Origin: Methanobacteriota archaeon
GTDB lineage: Archaea > Thermoplasmatota > Poseidoniia > Poseidoniales > Poseidoniaceae
Length of the DNA: 47,009 bases
Direction: 5' to 3'
Assembly (NCBI GenBank): GCA_002698145.1
Contig: NZVG01000032.1
Location: 28,415 to 75,423, forward strand
Below the pieces are notes generated by a model. The model made no database searches, was not told where the DNA came from, and was given only the letters and a program-made list of their open reading frames with translations. Below, piece by piece: positions 36,958 to 45,646 of this stretch. Made by a program: the position numbers and the translations under genes. How positions within the stretch are numbered: the first letter of the stretch is position 1; every line of letters starts with the position of its first letter.

Positions 36958-37134
36958 ATGAACAAATCTCTCGAAGCTCTCCTCGACATTCTCTCATGGA
37001 CACCACTGGTACGTTTTATTCGAACGTACCGTTTGCAACAACTGAATCAGCGAACCATCGAATTGCGGTTATCGGAAAAAATTGATTCTGTGTTTGAAAC
37101 GATTCTTAAGCGTCATTCCGATATGTTGTCTTGA
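36958..37134 (+). CDS. Small hypothetical protein, 58 residues
   Basis: A short ATG-to-TGA frame beginning MNKSLEALLDILSWTP. The product is predicted to be alpha-helical and amphipathic, with several Arg/Gln residues (FIRTYRLQQLNQRTIELRL) and a charged C-terminal half. It is not recognised. It lies 67 nt after rfcS on the same strand, after a stem-loop, and overlaps the 3' end of the convergent membrane-protein gene by 22 bases. The codon content is like that of its neighbours, but the length makes chance possible. Confidence 0.45.
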   Translation: MNKSLEALLDILSWTPLVRFIRTYRLQQLNQRTIELRLSEKIDSVFETILKRHSDMLS

Positions 37135-38039
37135 ACAGCAGGCTCACTGGATATGACAAGACTCCAAGAGTAGACTTGGATGTTTTCCCAAGGATTGCCT
37201 TGTTCTGTGATTCGAACAACTATCTCATGCGTTCCCTCTTCCAAATCGGTTCCAAGGAACACTGAGAATGGTTGATCCAAGTCACCGTGCGGTGTTAGGT
37301 TCGGAACGGAATTGTTCGATGATGATGTACCGTTTGCAATGCGATCTGAATTGTTTGTCCAGTAGGAAATGTCATCCTCACGAGTCGTTTCGTTCGCTTG
37401 ATATTCACGAGTAACTTCGACGATAGCCCCGTCGGAATTGACGTTGTCCATGAGGGCGAAAAGCAACCACGCATCTCCAGCGAGAATTGTTGAGCCATTG
37501 GTGTGCCAAGTCAACGTCGCACCGGATGTAGCCATCGAATGTGGATATTCAATGTCCTCGCCGCCGTCAATGACAACCGTCCACTTGTTTGCAAGCTCTG
37601 GTGCAGCGATGTCACCAAAAGGTGGGTTCACGAGAAGGAACGAAAGAGCAAGGAAGGTGAACGTGTGCAAAAATGCTGCCTTAAACCAGGTTCCACCGCC
37701 ATAATGCTCAACGAATCGCTCAGGCATCAGCGTACGATGCAGAGTTGGAATGAGGAAGATGCAGGTAAGCGGAAGTATGTACAAAATCCTCGAATTTTCT
37801 GGTTCAGTGGAATCCATCAGAACGTAACGCATCAAAAGCGTCACAACCAAGGAGAATCCCAAGACCAGCCACATCGATGCAGTTTCTGCTTTTTCTTTTT
37901 GCACATGTTTCACAGGGTCAAAAGCCTCGAGACCGAGATTGCGCCCTGTTCGACGCACCTTCTTTTCGCCATCTCCACCCTGCGTTCGCTGACGGCGCTC
38001 GCCCTGAGCCGCAGTCATCGCTGTTGACAGGTCGACCAT
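37113..38039 (-). CDS. Membrane protein with a surface-exposed C-terminal domain, unknown function
   Basis: Not recognised. The 308-residue product has a basic, disordered N-terminus of about 50 residues (GERRQRTQGGDGEKKVRR). Three hydrophobic segments follow: MWLVLGFSLVVTLLMRYVL, ILYILPLTCIFLIPTL and AAFLHTFTFLALSFLLV. The remaining 150 residues form a polar beta-rich domain with several N-glycosylation-type NxS/T sites and a final ITEQGNPWENIQVYSW strand, probably outside the cell. The C-terminal part looks like a PKD or Ig-like sandwich but carries no clear signature. It is convergent with the small ORF after rfcS and lies upstream of the tRNA gene on the opposite strand. Confidence 0.75.
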   Translation of the reverse strand: MVDLSTAMTAAQGERRQRTQGGDGEKKVRRTGRNLGLEAFDPVKHVQKEKAETASMWLVLGFSLVVTLLMRYVLMDSTEPENSRILYILPLTCIFLIPTLHRTLMPERFVEHYGGGTWFKAAFLHTFTFLALSFLLVNPPFGDIAAPELANKWTVVIDGGEDIEYPHSMATSGATLTWHTNGSTILAGDAWLLFALMDNVNSDGAIVEVTREYQANETTREDDISYWTNNSDRIANGTSSSNNSVPNLTPHGDLDQPFSVFLGTDLEEGTHEIVVRITEQGNPWENIQVYSWSLVISSEPAVQDNISE

Positions 38040-38136
38040 GTCCCCTCGGATAAGTGGGAGTGAATGAAGGATGCGGTCGAATTCCTTCGGTTTGAACCCG
38101 CATTCTTCAAATGGGGGTTTTCGCAGGCGAAGTTAG

Positions 38137-38267
38137 GCCGGGGTGGCGTAGTTGGTAGCGCGTCGGACTCATAGGGCAGCCTTCAAGGCGATCGTATGAC
38201 GTGCAAAGCCCCTTGTGGTGTCTGAGACATCCGAAGGTCGCGGGTTCGAGCCCCGCTCCCGGCACCA
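38137..38267 (+). tRNA. Elongator tRNA-Met (CAT anticodon) with an intron
   Basis: The cloverleaf is complete. The acceptor stem is GCCGGGG with TCCCGGC, the D-arm is at 38146-38161, and the anticodon stem TCGGA (38163-38167) pairs with TCCGA (38230-38234). The anticodon CAT is at 38170-38172. The T-arm is GCGGG-TTCGAGC-CCCGC. A73 and an encoded CCA end the gene. The exon sequence CTCATA-ATCCGA is typical of archaeal elongator tRNA-Met rather than initiator tRNA. A tRNA-Ile2 that reads AUA after agmatidine modification also has CAT and is the alternative. A 55-nt intron interrupts position 37/38. Confidence 0.93.
38174..38228 (+). other. tRNA intron with canonical bulge-helix-bulge splice sites
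   Basis: The intron lies between positions 37 and 38. The 4-bp central helix pairs CTCA (38168-38171) with TGAG (38223-38226). The 3-nt bulges are TA^G (38172-38174) and AC^A (38227-38229). An inner helix pairs GGCA (38175-38178) with TGTC (38219-38222), and the outer helix is the anticodon stem. This is the strict hBHBh' motif cut by the archaeal tRNA-splicing endonuclease. Confidence 0.9.
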
Positions 38268-38307
38268 CCATCGCATTGTTGAAGGGCTGGAAACCGGTCC
38301 GAGCACC

Positions 38308-39651
38308 ATGGCAACCAGTCCTGACATAGGTTCTCGCGTCCGTATCAAACTCTTAACGCACGATGATGAGACTGAGATTGAAGGGGTTGTGTTACCTCCC
38401 GCTGTAAGGGATCATATTACGGTCAAACTCGCAAACGGATACAATGTAAGTCATCTGCTCTCGTCAGTTGAAATCATATCATCTGAACTTCCTGAGTCAA
38501 ATAAGGTTGCACCAAACAAAGCACCAATGATTAATCCAGACCTTCCAATGGTTCGAATCATTCACACCGGTGGGACGATTGCCTCAAAAGTCGATTACAC
38601 CACTGGTGCAGTAACCGCTCAGTTCGAACCGTCTGAACTTGTCGAACACGTCCCAGAGTTACTGAAGATGACAAATCTTGACGTGCACAAAATAGGGAAT
38701 ATGTTCAGTGAAGACATCCGTCCGAATCATTGGAATCAAATCATTGACGCAACTGAGAAAGCCTTCGCAGACGGATGCACTGGAGTCGTTGTAACGCACG
38801 GTACGGATACACTGCATCTGACTGCCTCCGCTGTCGCATTTGCGTGGTGTGGAAAAGGTGGCAATCCACCGGGTCCTATCGCCTTTGTTGGCTCTCAACG
38901 CTCGAGTGATAGAGCATCCTCCGATGCTGCTCAGAATCTTATCTCTGCGGTTAAGTGGGCTGCTGAAGGACCACGACCAACAGGTGAACTAAGTGATGCA
39001 GTTGTCGTTTCAATGCATCAAACGAGCGATGATGGGGCATGTTCAATTCATTCTGCAACAGGTGTCCGAAAGTTGCATTCAAGTCGACGTGATGCATTTC
39101 GGCCAGTCAATACGATGCCTCTTGCAACCGTGCGTATTTATAATGAGAACGTCGATCTGGACCTTGAGCATCATTACAACGAGGCTCGTTCAAACACTCT
39201 TCCGAGGGAAATTACATCCACTGCTGAACGTTTTGATGATAAGATTGTAATTCGACAACTCGTTGCTGGACCTTGGCTTACCAAGCAAGAAATCGTCGAC
39301 GCTGCTTCCTCCAAGACCGATGCACTCGTGATTCATGGGACAGGTCTTGGACATCTCCCAATCGAAGATTCAAACGGTGACACCCCTCAAAATCTTGAAC
39401 TCCGAGATGCGATTGAACAACTGAACATCCCTGTACTGATCGTCAATCAATGCATCCACGGACCCGTGAACATGAACGTTTACTCCAAGGGAAGAATCCA
39501 ACAAGAAATCGGCCTTCTTGGCCACGGGATTACGTCTTCTCCAGAAGCGGCTATTATGAAACTTCATTTCGCATTATCAAATGGAATGGATGTTGGTTTG
39601 GTGATGTCTCAAAATCTGATTGGTGAACAGCAACAAACCATTCTTGACTGA
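38308..39651 (+). CDS. gatD: Glutamyl-tRNA(Gln) amidotransferase subunit D
   Basis: The ammonia-releasing subunit of the archaeal GatDE complex, which turns Glu-tRNA-Gln into Gln-tRNA-Gln. It has 447 residues from ATG 38308. The longer frame from a GTG at 38215 would run into the tRNA and adds an unaligned tail. Residues 1 to about 60 form the small AnsA-like N-terminal barrel. The asparaginase-like domain starts with HTGGTIASKVDY (nucleophile Thr) and has the second catalytic Thr-Asp in THGTDTLH. A Lys/Ser-region follows in GSQRSSDRASSD, and HGTGLGHLP lies near the C-terminal domain. Partner GatE is not in the window. It ends eight bases before the carboxylase gene, so the two are probably co-transcribed. 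It shows that this organism uses the indirect route to Gln-tRNA. Confidence 0.95.
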   Translation: MATSPDIGSRVRIKLLTHDDETEIEGVVLPPAVRDHITVKLANGYNVSHLLSSVEIISSELPESNKVAPNKAPMINPDLPMVRIIHTGGTIASKVDYTTGAVTAQFEPSELVEHVPELLKMTNLDVHKIGNMFSEDIRPNHWNQIIDATEKAFADGCTGVVVTHGTDTLHLTASAVAFAWCGKGGNPPGPIAFVGSQRSSDRASSDAAQNLISAVKWAAEGPRPTGELSDAVVVSMHQTSDDGACSIHSATGVRKLHSSRRDAFRPVNTMPLATVRIYNENVDLDLEHHYNEARSNTLPREITSTAERFDDKIVIRQLVAGPWLTKQEIVDAASSKTDALVIHGTGLGHLPIEDSNGDTPQNLELRDAIEQLNIPVLIVNQCIHGPVNMNVYSKGRIQQEIGLLGHGITSSPEAAIMKLHFALSNGMDVGLVMSQNLIGEQQQTILD

Positions 39652-39659
39652 GCGATTCG

Positions 39660-41252
39660 ATGAAGAACCTTATCGGTTCTGCTCGAAACATGGCGAGCCC
39701 AAATGGTGACCCTCTTGCTGAGTTAAGGTCGCGTCGAGAACGGGCCCGTGCCGGCGGAGGGCGCAAAGCACTGGAGTCCATTCGTGCAACTGGGCGCGGG
39801 ACCGCCAGAGACCGAATCGATTTGCTGGTCGATCCAAATTCCTTCGTCGAGGTTGACACGTTTGTCACCCACCGTACCACGGATCACAACATGTTTCTTC
39901 ACCAAACACTCGGCGATGGTGTTGTTACAGGTCACGGAACCATTGATGGTCGACGAGTTTATTGTTTTGCACAAGATTTCAGTGTGCATGGTGGTTCGAT
40001 GGGCGAAATGCATGCCAAGAAAATTGCAAAACTTGTCGAAATGGCTGAACGTTCCAAAACACCCTTGGTCTGTGTTTGGGACGGTGGTGGACAGCGCGCA
40101 CACGATGGTATCGATGCCTTAGCTGGTACTGGGGAGTTGCTTGATCGATTGGTTCAATGCAGCGGCAGAGTTCCCATCATCAGCCTTGTACTTGGTCCCG
40201 TAGTTGGAGTCTCAGCTCTTGCAGCAAGCCTTTCTGATTTTACAATCCTGGGGGAGGAACACGGACAACTCTTCCTTTCCTCACCGCTCGAAACCCCTGA
40301 GGTTCAACGAGGTGAAGTTGATGCAGCAGGATTGGGGGGTGCAAGCCTTCATGCCTCACGTTCGGGTATTGCCTGTTTGGTTGCAGATGATGAGGACGAT
40401 GCGTTTTTCTTGGTGCAAGAAATTCTCTCGTATCTACCCGATCACAACGATGCTGAGCCGCCTTTCGTGCCCTCTGAAGATCCCATCACCCGTCTCAACG
40501 ACGTGCTCGAGTCCTTGGTTCCGGACAACCCCAATCGCCCTTACAACATGGTTAGCGTCGTTGAGGAAGTTGTTGATGATGGCGAATTTCTCGAGTTGTT
40601 TCCAAATTATGCTGAAAACATCATCATTGGGTTTGCAAGACTCGAGGGACGTAGTATAGGCGTTGTAGGGAATCAACCAAACGTTCTCGCTGGCTGCTTG
40701 GACATTGACGCATCGATTAAAGCTGCGCGGTTTATTCGGCTTTGCGACGCATTCAACATACCTCTCGTCACGTTTGAAGACGTACCTGGTTTTCTACCTG
40801 GGGTTGTTCAGGAGTGGGGCGGAATCATCCGACATGGTGCAAAATTGCTGTTCGCCTATGCTGAGGCTACTGTTCCAAAACTCACCCTCGTCACTCGGAA
40901 AGCATACGGTGGAGCATATCTTGCAATGTCCTGCAAGCACTTGCAAAGCGATTACAACGTCGCTTGGCCCACAGCAGAACTCGCAGTGATGGGAGCCGAG
41001 GGTGCCGTCAACATCATCCATCGACGAGAAATTAATGCAGTTGATGATGCTCAAAAGGAGGAGGTACGTCAACGATTGGTCGATGAATACAAGGCCAAAT
41101 TTGGTGACCCTTACGTCGCCGCCCGCAACGGTTGGCTCGACGATGTCATCGAGCCAAATGAAAGCCGTCTCAGACTATGTAGAGCACTATCGATTCTACG
41201 CTCAAAGCGTGAATGGAGTCCGCCCAAGAAACACGGAAACATTCCACTATGA
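39660..41252 (+). CDS. Acyl-CoA carboxylase, carboxyltransferase (beta) subunit
   Basis: A 530-residue biotin-dependent carboxyltransferase of the propionyl-/acetyl-/methylcrotonyl-CoA carboxylase class. It transfers CO2 from carboxybiotin to an acyl-CoA. The N-terminal domain has FVEVDTFVTHR, FAQDFSVHGGSMGEMHAKKI, and WDGGGQRAHDG where most members read DSGGARIQEG. The C-terminal domain has NQPNVLAGCLDIDAS, FEDVPGFLPGVVQEW, GIIRHGAKLLFAYAEA, and RKAYGGAYLAMSCK. The residue in AYGGAYL that helps set acyl specificity is Leu here, so the preferred substrate is not clear; propionyl-CoA is the usual guess. The biotin carboxylase and BCCP subunits are not in the window. Its last six bases overlap the convergent surface-protein gene. 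Confidence 0.92.
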   Translation: MKNLIGSARNMASPNGDPLAELRSRRERARAGGGRKALESIRATGRGTARDRIDLLVDPNSFVEVDTFVTHRTTDHNMFLHQTLGDGVVTGHGTIDGRRVYCFAQDFSVHGGSMGEMHAKKIAKLVEMAERSKTPLVCVWDGGGQRAHDGIDALAGTGELLDRLVQCSGRVPIISLVLGPVVGVSALAASLSDFTILGEEHGQLFLSSPLETPEVQRGEVDAAGLGGASLHASRSGIACLVADDEDDAFFLVQEILSYLPDHNDAEPPFVPSEDPITRLNDVLESLVPDNPNRPYNMVSVVEEVVDDGEFLELFPNYAENIIIGFARLEGRSIGVVGNQPNVLAGCLDIDASIKAARFIRLCDAFNIPLVTFEDVPGFLPGVVQEWGGIIRHGAKLLFAYAEATVPKLTLVTRKAYGGAYLAMSCKHLQSDYNVAWPTAELAVMGAEGAVNIIHRREINAVDDAQKEEVRQRLVDEYKAKFGDPYVAARNGWLDDVIEPNESRLRLCRALSILRSKREWSPPKKHGNIPL

Positions 41253-43946
41253 TTCGTTCAATCGAGCTTCGACCCGAGCGAGTAAACCTCCAGACGAAGA
41301 CTCAAGATCCGGCTCCTCTGGAGGTTTCTTGAATTGGAGCAACAACCAGCATACGGCTGCAAAAAGCGGTACAATGATGAGTGCTGCAATCAAGATGTTA
41401 CCAGAACCTGAATCGGTCTCGTCTGTTATCGTGGAGCTTGATTGCCCCTCAGCAACAAAGTATTGCACACGTGTTGAAACATCGGCAAAGGATGAATCTT
41501 TAGCGATGATATCGATGTTCAAAATATCTGCAGGTTGAAGATTGACCTCAAGAATCTCTGAACAAAAGCCAGTAGCATCGCACGTTCGTATCCCCTCTAC
41601 TTCATTGCCATTAAGACGTAGGATAACGTCCATCTCACCTCCATCTGCATCGGCCCACGTCCATGCGATCGAAAGATGAGAATCATCGGTTTGTTCAACC
41701 GACGCGTTTGATAGAACTGGACGGTCAGGCAGAGGCTCGATTGAAATATTGAGAATCTTTGAGAAAACTACAGATCCATCGGTCACGTTCAACCACCATC
41801 CTGCATCACTGCCCCATTCATCAAGAAGAGCTGAGACGAGCAATTCTTGCCCGGATAATGCAGCCATTGCCTTCGAACTCCCGGCGGATTCAACCGACCA
41901 GGTCAGGGTATCTCCGTCCACATCGTATGCAAATGCTGTAAGGTCCACGAGCAGTGTTTCCTCTTCGTTCATTTGAAGCGACCAAGCCGTTTCATCAACA
42001 ACGAACTCATCATCAACAGCTTCGATGCGTAAGGGCACATCAGCAATCAATGGAGTATTGTATCCATCGGAAATAGAGAGTTGCAATACTTCAGCACCAG
42101 ACGCATTTGGCAGTGGTGTGAATTCGATCAGAGGAAGATCGTTTGACACATTCCATTCAATTAAACCTCCAACCCCTTCACTCTCACCGTTGATAAGCAC
42201 GGTCAGCGGTTGTTGTTCTGGGTCTTCGAAATAATCGAGATACGGGAGCAAGATGCTTTCCCCATCTTCAATAAGTGTTTGTTGACCGATTGTTGAGAGT
42301 TGAATAATCTGGTCGTTGATGGGAAGAACACGTCCCAGAAGCGTTACATTTGCCTGATCAAGTATCTCACCGTCGGCTTCCAAATCGAGTTCGATACGCG
42401 TAGTACCCTCCCACTCTTCATCCAACGAATGGTAGAGGGTCACAGATGATTGATCGGGATGAATCACGACGTTGAAATGAGACGCGTTTTCTAGGACTGT
42501 CGCATTAAGGATTCGTACGGATTGACCATCGGGATCGGAAGCGATTTCAGAAGCGTTCAATACAACGGACCCCCGTTGTGGAACAATGAATTCCGGCAAT
42601 GGTTCGACAAATTCAATTGGGTCATTGGTTCGGTTAAAATCAAAGCTCGCAAATCCCGTCCCACCCTCTACAGAGACGACAAGTCGCAATTCATGAGGAC
42701 CTGGGGCAATTCCTTCCATGGGTACGGTACAAGACACATTTTGATTCACAATCGTGGCTTGGAATGTCGTTACGTTATCTAAGAGACAGTGTCCTTCAAC
42801 GGTCCATTCTGAAGGAAGATCAGCGTAAACATCTCCGTTTCGCATCGACCAAAGGGCGTCAAATTCAGCATTGTCTTGAGGTGAAAAAATTGTTCCGTTG
42901 AGACTGGTCACGTTTGTGATGCGAATTAATTTCGCATCGTCCAATAACTCATCCACATAGCCGTTCGAATCCGATGAGGAGTAAAGATTGTTTTCGCGAT
43001 TGAACGCCTCTCGGAATTTTGAATGATCACCTCGCAATGTCAAATCAAAGTACGGTAGGATGTGATCCATTGCATGATCGATTTGTTCTTCTTGGGTTAG
43101 CGATGCATCACCGTCGTTGAAGTTTTCAAGGAATGAGGATGTGTCTTGGTATTGGTAATGATTGGCCCCAAGCGAATGCAAAATCTGCCACGCCAAGCCA
43201 TCAACGTTTTCCAACACTGGAATGACATTTTCTGTCGCTGGAGCGACTTCATCGGCGCTTCCGGTAATGTACAAAGCAACGTTTGGCATCGCTCCGCTTG
43301 AGATTATTGGATCCTGAACCGATTCTACCTGCATGGCTAATCCAACCAATGCTCGAGGTGGTTCAAGTGTACCATCCGTCACCAAATTATCCCAGTTGAT
43401 GTAAACGTTGCTTGCCCAGGTTGCACCATATCCGTGACCAATTAACCCCCAATGCTTCTCGTCGACGGAACCAAACATTCCAAGAACAACATCGTTGGTT
43501 TGGTTTGCAGCATTCATCCAAGACTGGACGTCGAGTATGGATTCGATCAGGCTTTGCCATGTTGGGTTCGTCTCTGAATTGAGTTCCGTATGGATGTAAA
43601 CCATCGTTCCTCGCTGAGCGATTCGGGTTGAAATGAGCATGTAGTTATCAGGTGATTCGTTCTCGTCAATGAGCAACAAAACCCACGGGAATGGGCCGTT
43701 ACCAGCCATTTCCTGCTCCTCTCCACTCTGTAGCGCAGGGTAGACCAATCGATGGTCTGCTTCGAAGGTCCCTTCTTGTTGATCAAAATCAACGTAACCT
43801 ACTGGGTAGTCCACTCCTGAATGTGTTGGTTGGAAATTCATATCCTCTTCCGGAACGGCTGTTGAGGTGGACAGTGTAGAGAAAAACATCAAGCAAACCA
43901 GGAGGAGTGCCCGCTCTCTCATGGGCGGCTGTTCATGCTTGGACAT
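41247..43946 (-). CDS. Secreted, membrane-anchored protein with an inactive-looking alpha/beta hydrolase domain and cadherin-like repeats
   Basis: About 899 residues with start at 43946; 43982 and 43922 are alternatives. The signal peptide core is ALLLVCLMFFSTLSTSTA. Residues about 40-300 form a DLH/PETase-like alpha/beta hydrolase: FPWVLLLIDENESP, IAQRGTMVYIH, LIGHGYGATWA, a late Asp in ITGSADEVAP and a His in GANHYQY. The nucleophile elbow GxSxG is G-H-G-Y-G, so the catalytic Ser is replaced by Gly while Asp and His remain. Ig/cadherin-like repeats follow (DVDGDTLTW and similar), then one transmembrane helix (ILIAALIIVPLFAAVCWLLL) and a short tail. It lies 22 nt after aroE. It probably binds a surface polymer rather than cleaving it; function is unknown. 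Confidence 0.8.
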   Translation of the reverse strand: MSKHEQPPMRERALLLVCLMFFSTLSTSTAVPEEDMNFQPTHSGVDYPVGYVDFDQQEGTFEADHRLVYPALQSGEEQEMAGNGPFPWVLLLIDENESPDNYMLISTRIAQRGTMVYIHTELNSETNPTWQSLIESILDVQSWMNAANQTNDVVLGMFGSVDEKHWGLIGHGYGATWASNVYINWDNLVTDGTLEPPRALVGLAMQVESVQDPIISSGAMPNVALYITGSADEVAPATENVIPVLENVDGLAWQILHSLGANHYQYQDTSSFLENFNDGDASLTQEEQIDHAMDHILPYFDLTLRGDHSKFREAFNRENNLYSSSDSNGYVDELLDDAKLIRITNVTSLNGTIFSPQDNAEFDALWSMRNGDVYADLPSEWTVEGHCLLDNVTTFQATIVNQNVSCTVPMEGIAPGPHELRLVVSVEGGTGFASFDFNRTNDPIEFVEPLPEFIVPQRGSVVLNASEIASDPDGQSVRILNATVLENASHFNVVIHPDQSSVTLYHSLDEEWEGTTRIELDLEADGEILDQANVTLLGRVLPINDQIIQLSTIGQQTLIEDGESILLPYLDYFEDPEQQPLTVLINGESEGVGGLIEWNVSNDLPLIEFTPLPNASGAEVLQLSISDGYNTPLIADVPLRIEAVDDEFVVDETAWSLQMNEEETLLVDLTAFAYDVDGDTLTWSVESAGSSKAMAALSGQELLVSALLDEWGSDAGWWLNVTDGSVVFSKILNISIEPLPDRPVLSNASVEQTDDSHLSIAWTWADADGGEMDVILRLNGNEVEGIRTCDATGFCSEILEVNLQPADILNIDIIAKDSSFADVSTRVQYFVAEGQSSSTITDETDSGSGNILIAALIIVPLFAAVCWLLLQFKKPPEEPDLESSSGGLLARVEARLNES

Positions 43947-43968
43947 TTGATTGTTGCAGGCGATTGCA

Positions 43969-44955
43969 TCATGTTTCCTCAAGTTTGTATTCCATTGAAA
44001 TTAACCAAGTCATCAATTGTTCGAGACTAGGGAGGTTCTCAGAGAGATTGGGCGCCCACAAACTACGCCAGCTCTCAAGATGTTGCGCAGCCAACATCCA
44101 CCTCCCGTCAATTTGATTGCGATTCGGCAACAGACGTTCGAACCTTTCCTCAAGGGAACCCTTCATCGGAGAATAAGCAGGATTGAGAATGTAGTTCGAA
44201 TTGGGAGTGGATTTCAAAGAGCCTTCTGCATCGAAAACTAGGTCGAAGGTGGCATCGTTTCCGGCTTTTGTGTTGACCAACGTTGCCGGCAATTGCCGTT
44301 TTCCTCCGAGCGATACGACCTTTCCTCCACTCTTAATCCAAGCCGACGCAACGGAACGTGCTGCTCCTCCGCCTCCGTTGATACCAAGCAGTGCACCTTT
44401 GGAAACATCGATGCCGAAGTGATAGGCTGTGTGAACGATTGCGTGGCCGTCGGTCGTTGCGCAATACCATCCTTGTCCAGTGTATCGAAGTGTATTGACT
44501 GAAACGATATCAATCGCTTCGTCAATGGGCGAGAAAACCATGCTTTGTATTTGGTGCTTAAGCGGTGAGGTAAGGTTGAGCCATACCTCACTGGAGGACG
44601 AACGTTCGGGAAGTCGAATGCTTGAAAATGCGCGCTCTGGCTTTTCCATTTTTGCAAGCAGACCATCATGAGCTTCGAGAAGAATTATGCTTGTTGCACG
44701 ATGCTGGAGTTGCGATTGAAAGGTTCTCAGATTCTTCTGAGCCGGAGCCCAAGTTGGCTGATGTTTGTTGTGTTCAATGTATGCCCATCCAAGCAGTTCA
44801 TCGATGTGATTTGTCTCAAGGTTGGTAACGGATGAAACGTTGAGCTGTGCAAGGTGACCTTTGTGTCGCATGTGTGCAAGTACAAGGTTGAACAAGATTG
44901 GGGACAGTGTGTGGCTGATTGGCGAGCCGCCTACAGCGTATCTCAAACCGTCCAT
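43969..44955 (-). CDS. aroE: Divergent shikimate dehydrogenase with an inserted segment
   Basis: Predicted NADP-dependent reductase of 3-dehydroshikimate to shikimate in aromatic amino acid synthesis. The 328-residue chain keeps the family signatures: VGGSPISHTLSP at 8-19, the catalytic Lys in NLTSPLK at 127-133, NTLRYTG, a TTDGHA segment with the conserved Asp, and the NADP loop INGGGGAARSVAS. The usual distance between the first motif and the Lys motif is about 55 residues; here it is about 110, so an insert of roughly 60 residues sits between them. Total length is also above the usual 270-290. It may have altered specificity (quinate or another dehydrogenase). It is followed 22 nt later by the surface-protein gene and is divergent from the small membrane genes. 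Confidence 0.82.
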   Translation of the reverse strand: MDGLRYAVGGSPISHTLSPILFNLVLAHMRHKGHLAQLNVSSVTNLETNHIDELLGWAYIEHNKHQPTWAPAQKNLRTFQSQLQHRATSIILLEAHDGLLAKMEKPERAFSSIRLPERSSSSEVWLNLTSPLKHQIQSMVFSPIDEAIDIVSVNTLRYTGQGWYCATTDGHAIVHTAYHFGIDVSKGALLGINGGGGAARSVASAWIKSGGKVVSLGGKRQLPATLVNTKAGNDATFDLVFDAEGSLKSTPNSNYILNPAYSPMKGSLEERFERLLPNRNQIDGRWMLAAQHLESWRSLWAPNLSENLPSLEQLMTWLISMEYKLEET

Positions 44956-45062
44956 GCTTGCACTTTGGAGTCATTGTTCATGAACGTCTGCTTTACGCAT
45001 CTTGCATCAAATATAGAGAATGCAGGCCATGTATTCAAAAAGAAGGGAGTTATGGGTACATC

Positions 45063-45365
45063 ATGGCAGCGGCTGAACGTGGTTCTTTTCTCTGGATGAT
45101 GTTTGCTATCACGCAAGTGTTTCTCTCAATCAAACTCGTGGGTGAGGTCGAGGGGTGGATTACGACCCTTTTCGGCGGTGGTGCGGCAGCTGCATTCATG
45201 TTGGCATTGATCGTCTTTCGACAGGAACAGCGCGATCTCTTACTCAACCCACTTAAGATGAGCCGGGAAGTTCACGAGGATGCAATCAAGGGCCAAGGCA
45301 AAGGCGTCGGATTCGGTGTTGGCCTATGGATCGTATCATTGATTTTCTTGCTCGCCGCCGTTTGA
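45063..45365 (+). CDS. Small membrane protein, 100 residues, unknown function
   Basis: Not recognised. From ATG 45063 the product has three hydrophobic segments (about 9-28, 38-50 and 80-98) with a charged loop between them (FRQEQRDLLLNPLKMSREVHED). The C-terminus is Gly-rich then hydrophobic (GFGVGLWIVSLIFLLAAV). An AT-rich GTATTCAAAA centred near 45035 is a possible TATA box. The longer open frame from 44919 overlaps aroE and is unlikely to be the start. It lies 16 nt before the next small membrane gene and is probably in one unit with it and the NfeD-like gene. Confidence 0.7.
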   Translation: MAAAERGSFLWMMFAITQVFLSIKLVGEVEGWITTLFGGGAAAAFMLALIVFRQEQRDLLLNPLKMSREVHEDAIKGQGKGVGFGVGLWIVSLIFLLAAV

Positions 45366-45381
45366 TCTCTGGGCGAAGAAC

Positions 45382-45633
45382 ATGATACCCATTGACCCGG
45401 CAACCGTTACGACGATTCGTGCCATTGACGAGGGATCGGAAGAATTGTTTGGAGGATTCTGGCCATTCATACGCCGAACGTTGATGCTGTTTCTCCCCCT
45501 ATGGGTGTTCTTGTTGCTATGGGCTGCAGGTATGCCCAACATCATCTCAGCACTGTTCTCTGGCCTCTCGTTATCGATTATTGTCGCAATAGAACGGTAC
45601 AAACTACGAGAAATTGCAGGAAAAGACAATTAA
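45382..45633 (+). CDS. Small membrane protein, 83 residues, unknown function
   Basis: Not recognised. It has an acidic N-terminus of about 25 residues, then two hydrophobic segments (TLMLFLPLWVFLLLWAAG and ALFSGLSLSIIVAI) and a basic tail (ERYKLREIAGKDN) predicted to face the cytoplasm. The gene lies between the 100-residue membrane protein and the NfeD-like gene, each a few bases away, so it may assist the NfeD-flotillin system. That is inferred from position only. Confidence 0.68.
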   Translation: MIPIDPATVTTIRAIDEGSEELFGGFWPFIRRTLMLFLPLWVFLLLWAAGMPNIISALFSGLSLSIIVAIERYKLREIAGKDN

Positions 45634-45646
45634 TGACTGGCGGTTG

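Noticed and set aside
38094-38120. Imperfect hairpin just upstream of the tRNA, whose minus strand reads CGGGTTCAAACCG like a tRNA T-arm, suggesting a tRNA remnant or attachment site.
   Set aside because: Only three stem pairs fit a T-arm, no acceptor or anticodon stem is nearby, and no integrase or direct repeat of the tRNA 3' end is present.
38215-38307. N-terminal extension of GatD from a GTG.
   Set aside because: It overlaps the tRNA intron and exon and does not resemble GatD; the ATG at 38308 begins the barrel domain.
44919-45062. N-terminal extension of the 100-residue membrane protein.
   Set aside because: It overlaps the start of aroE on the other strand and adds polar sequence before the first membrane segment; ATG 45063 fits better.
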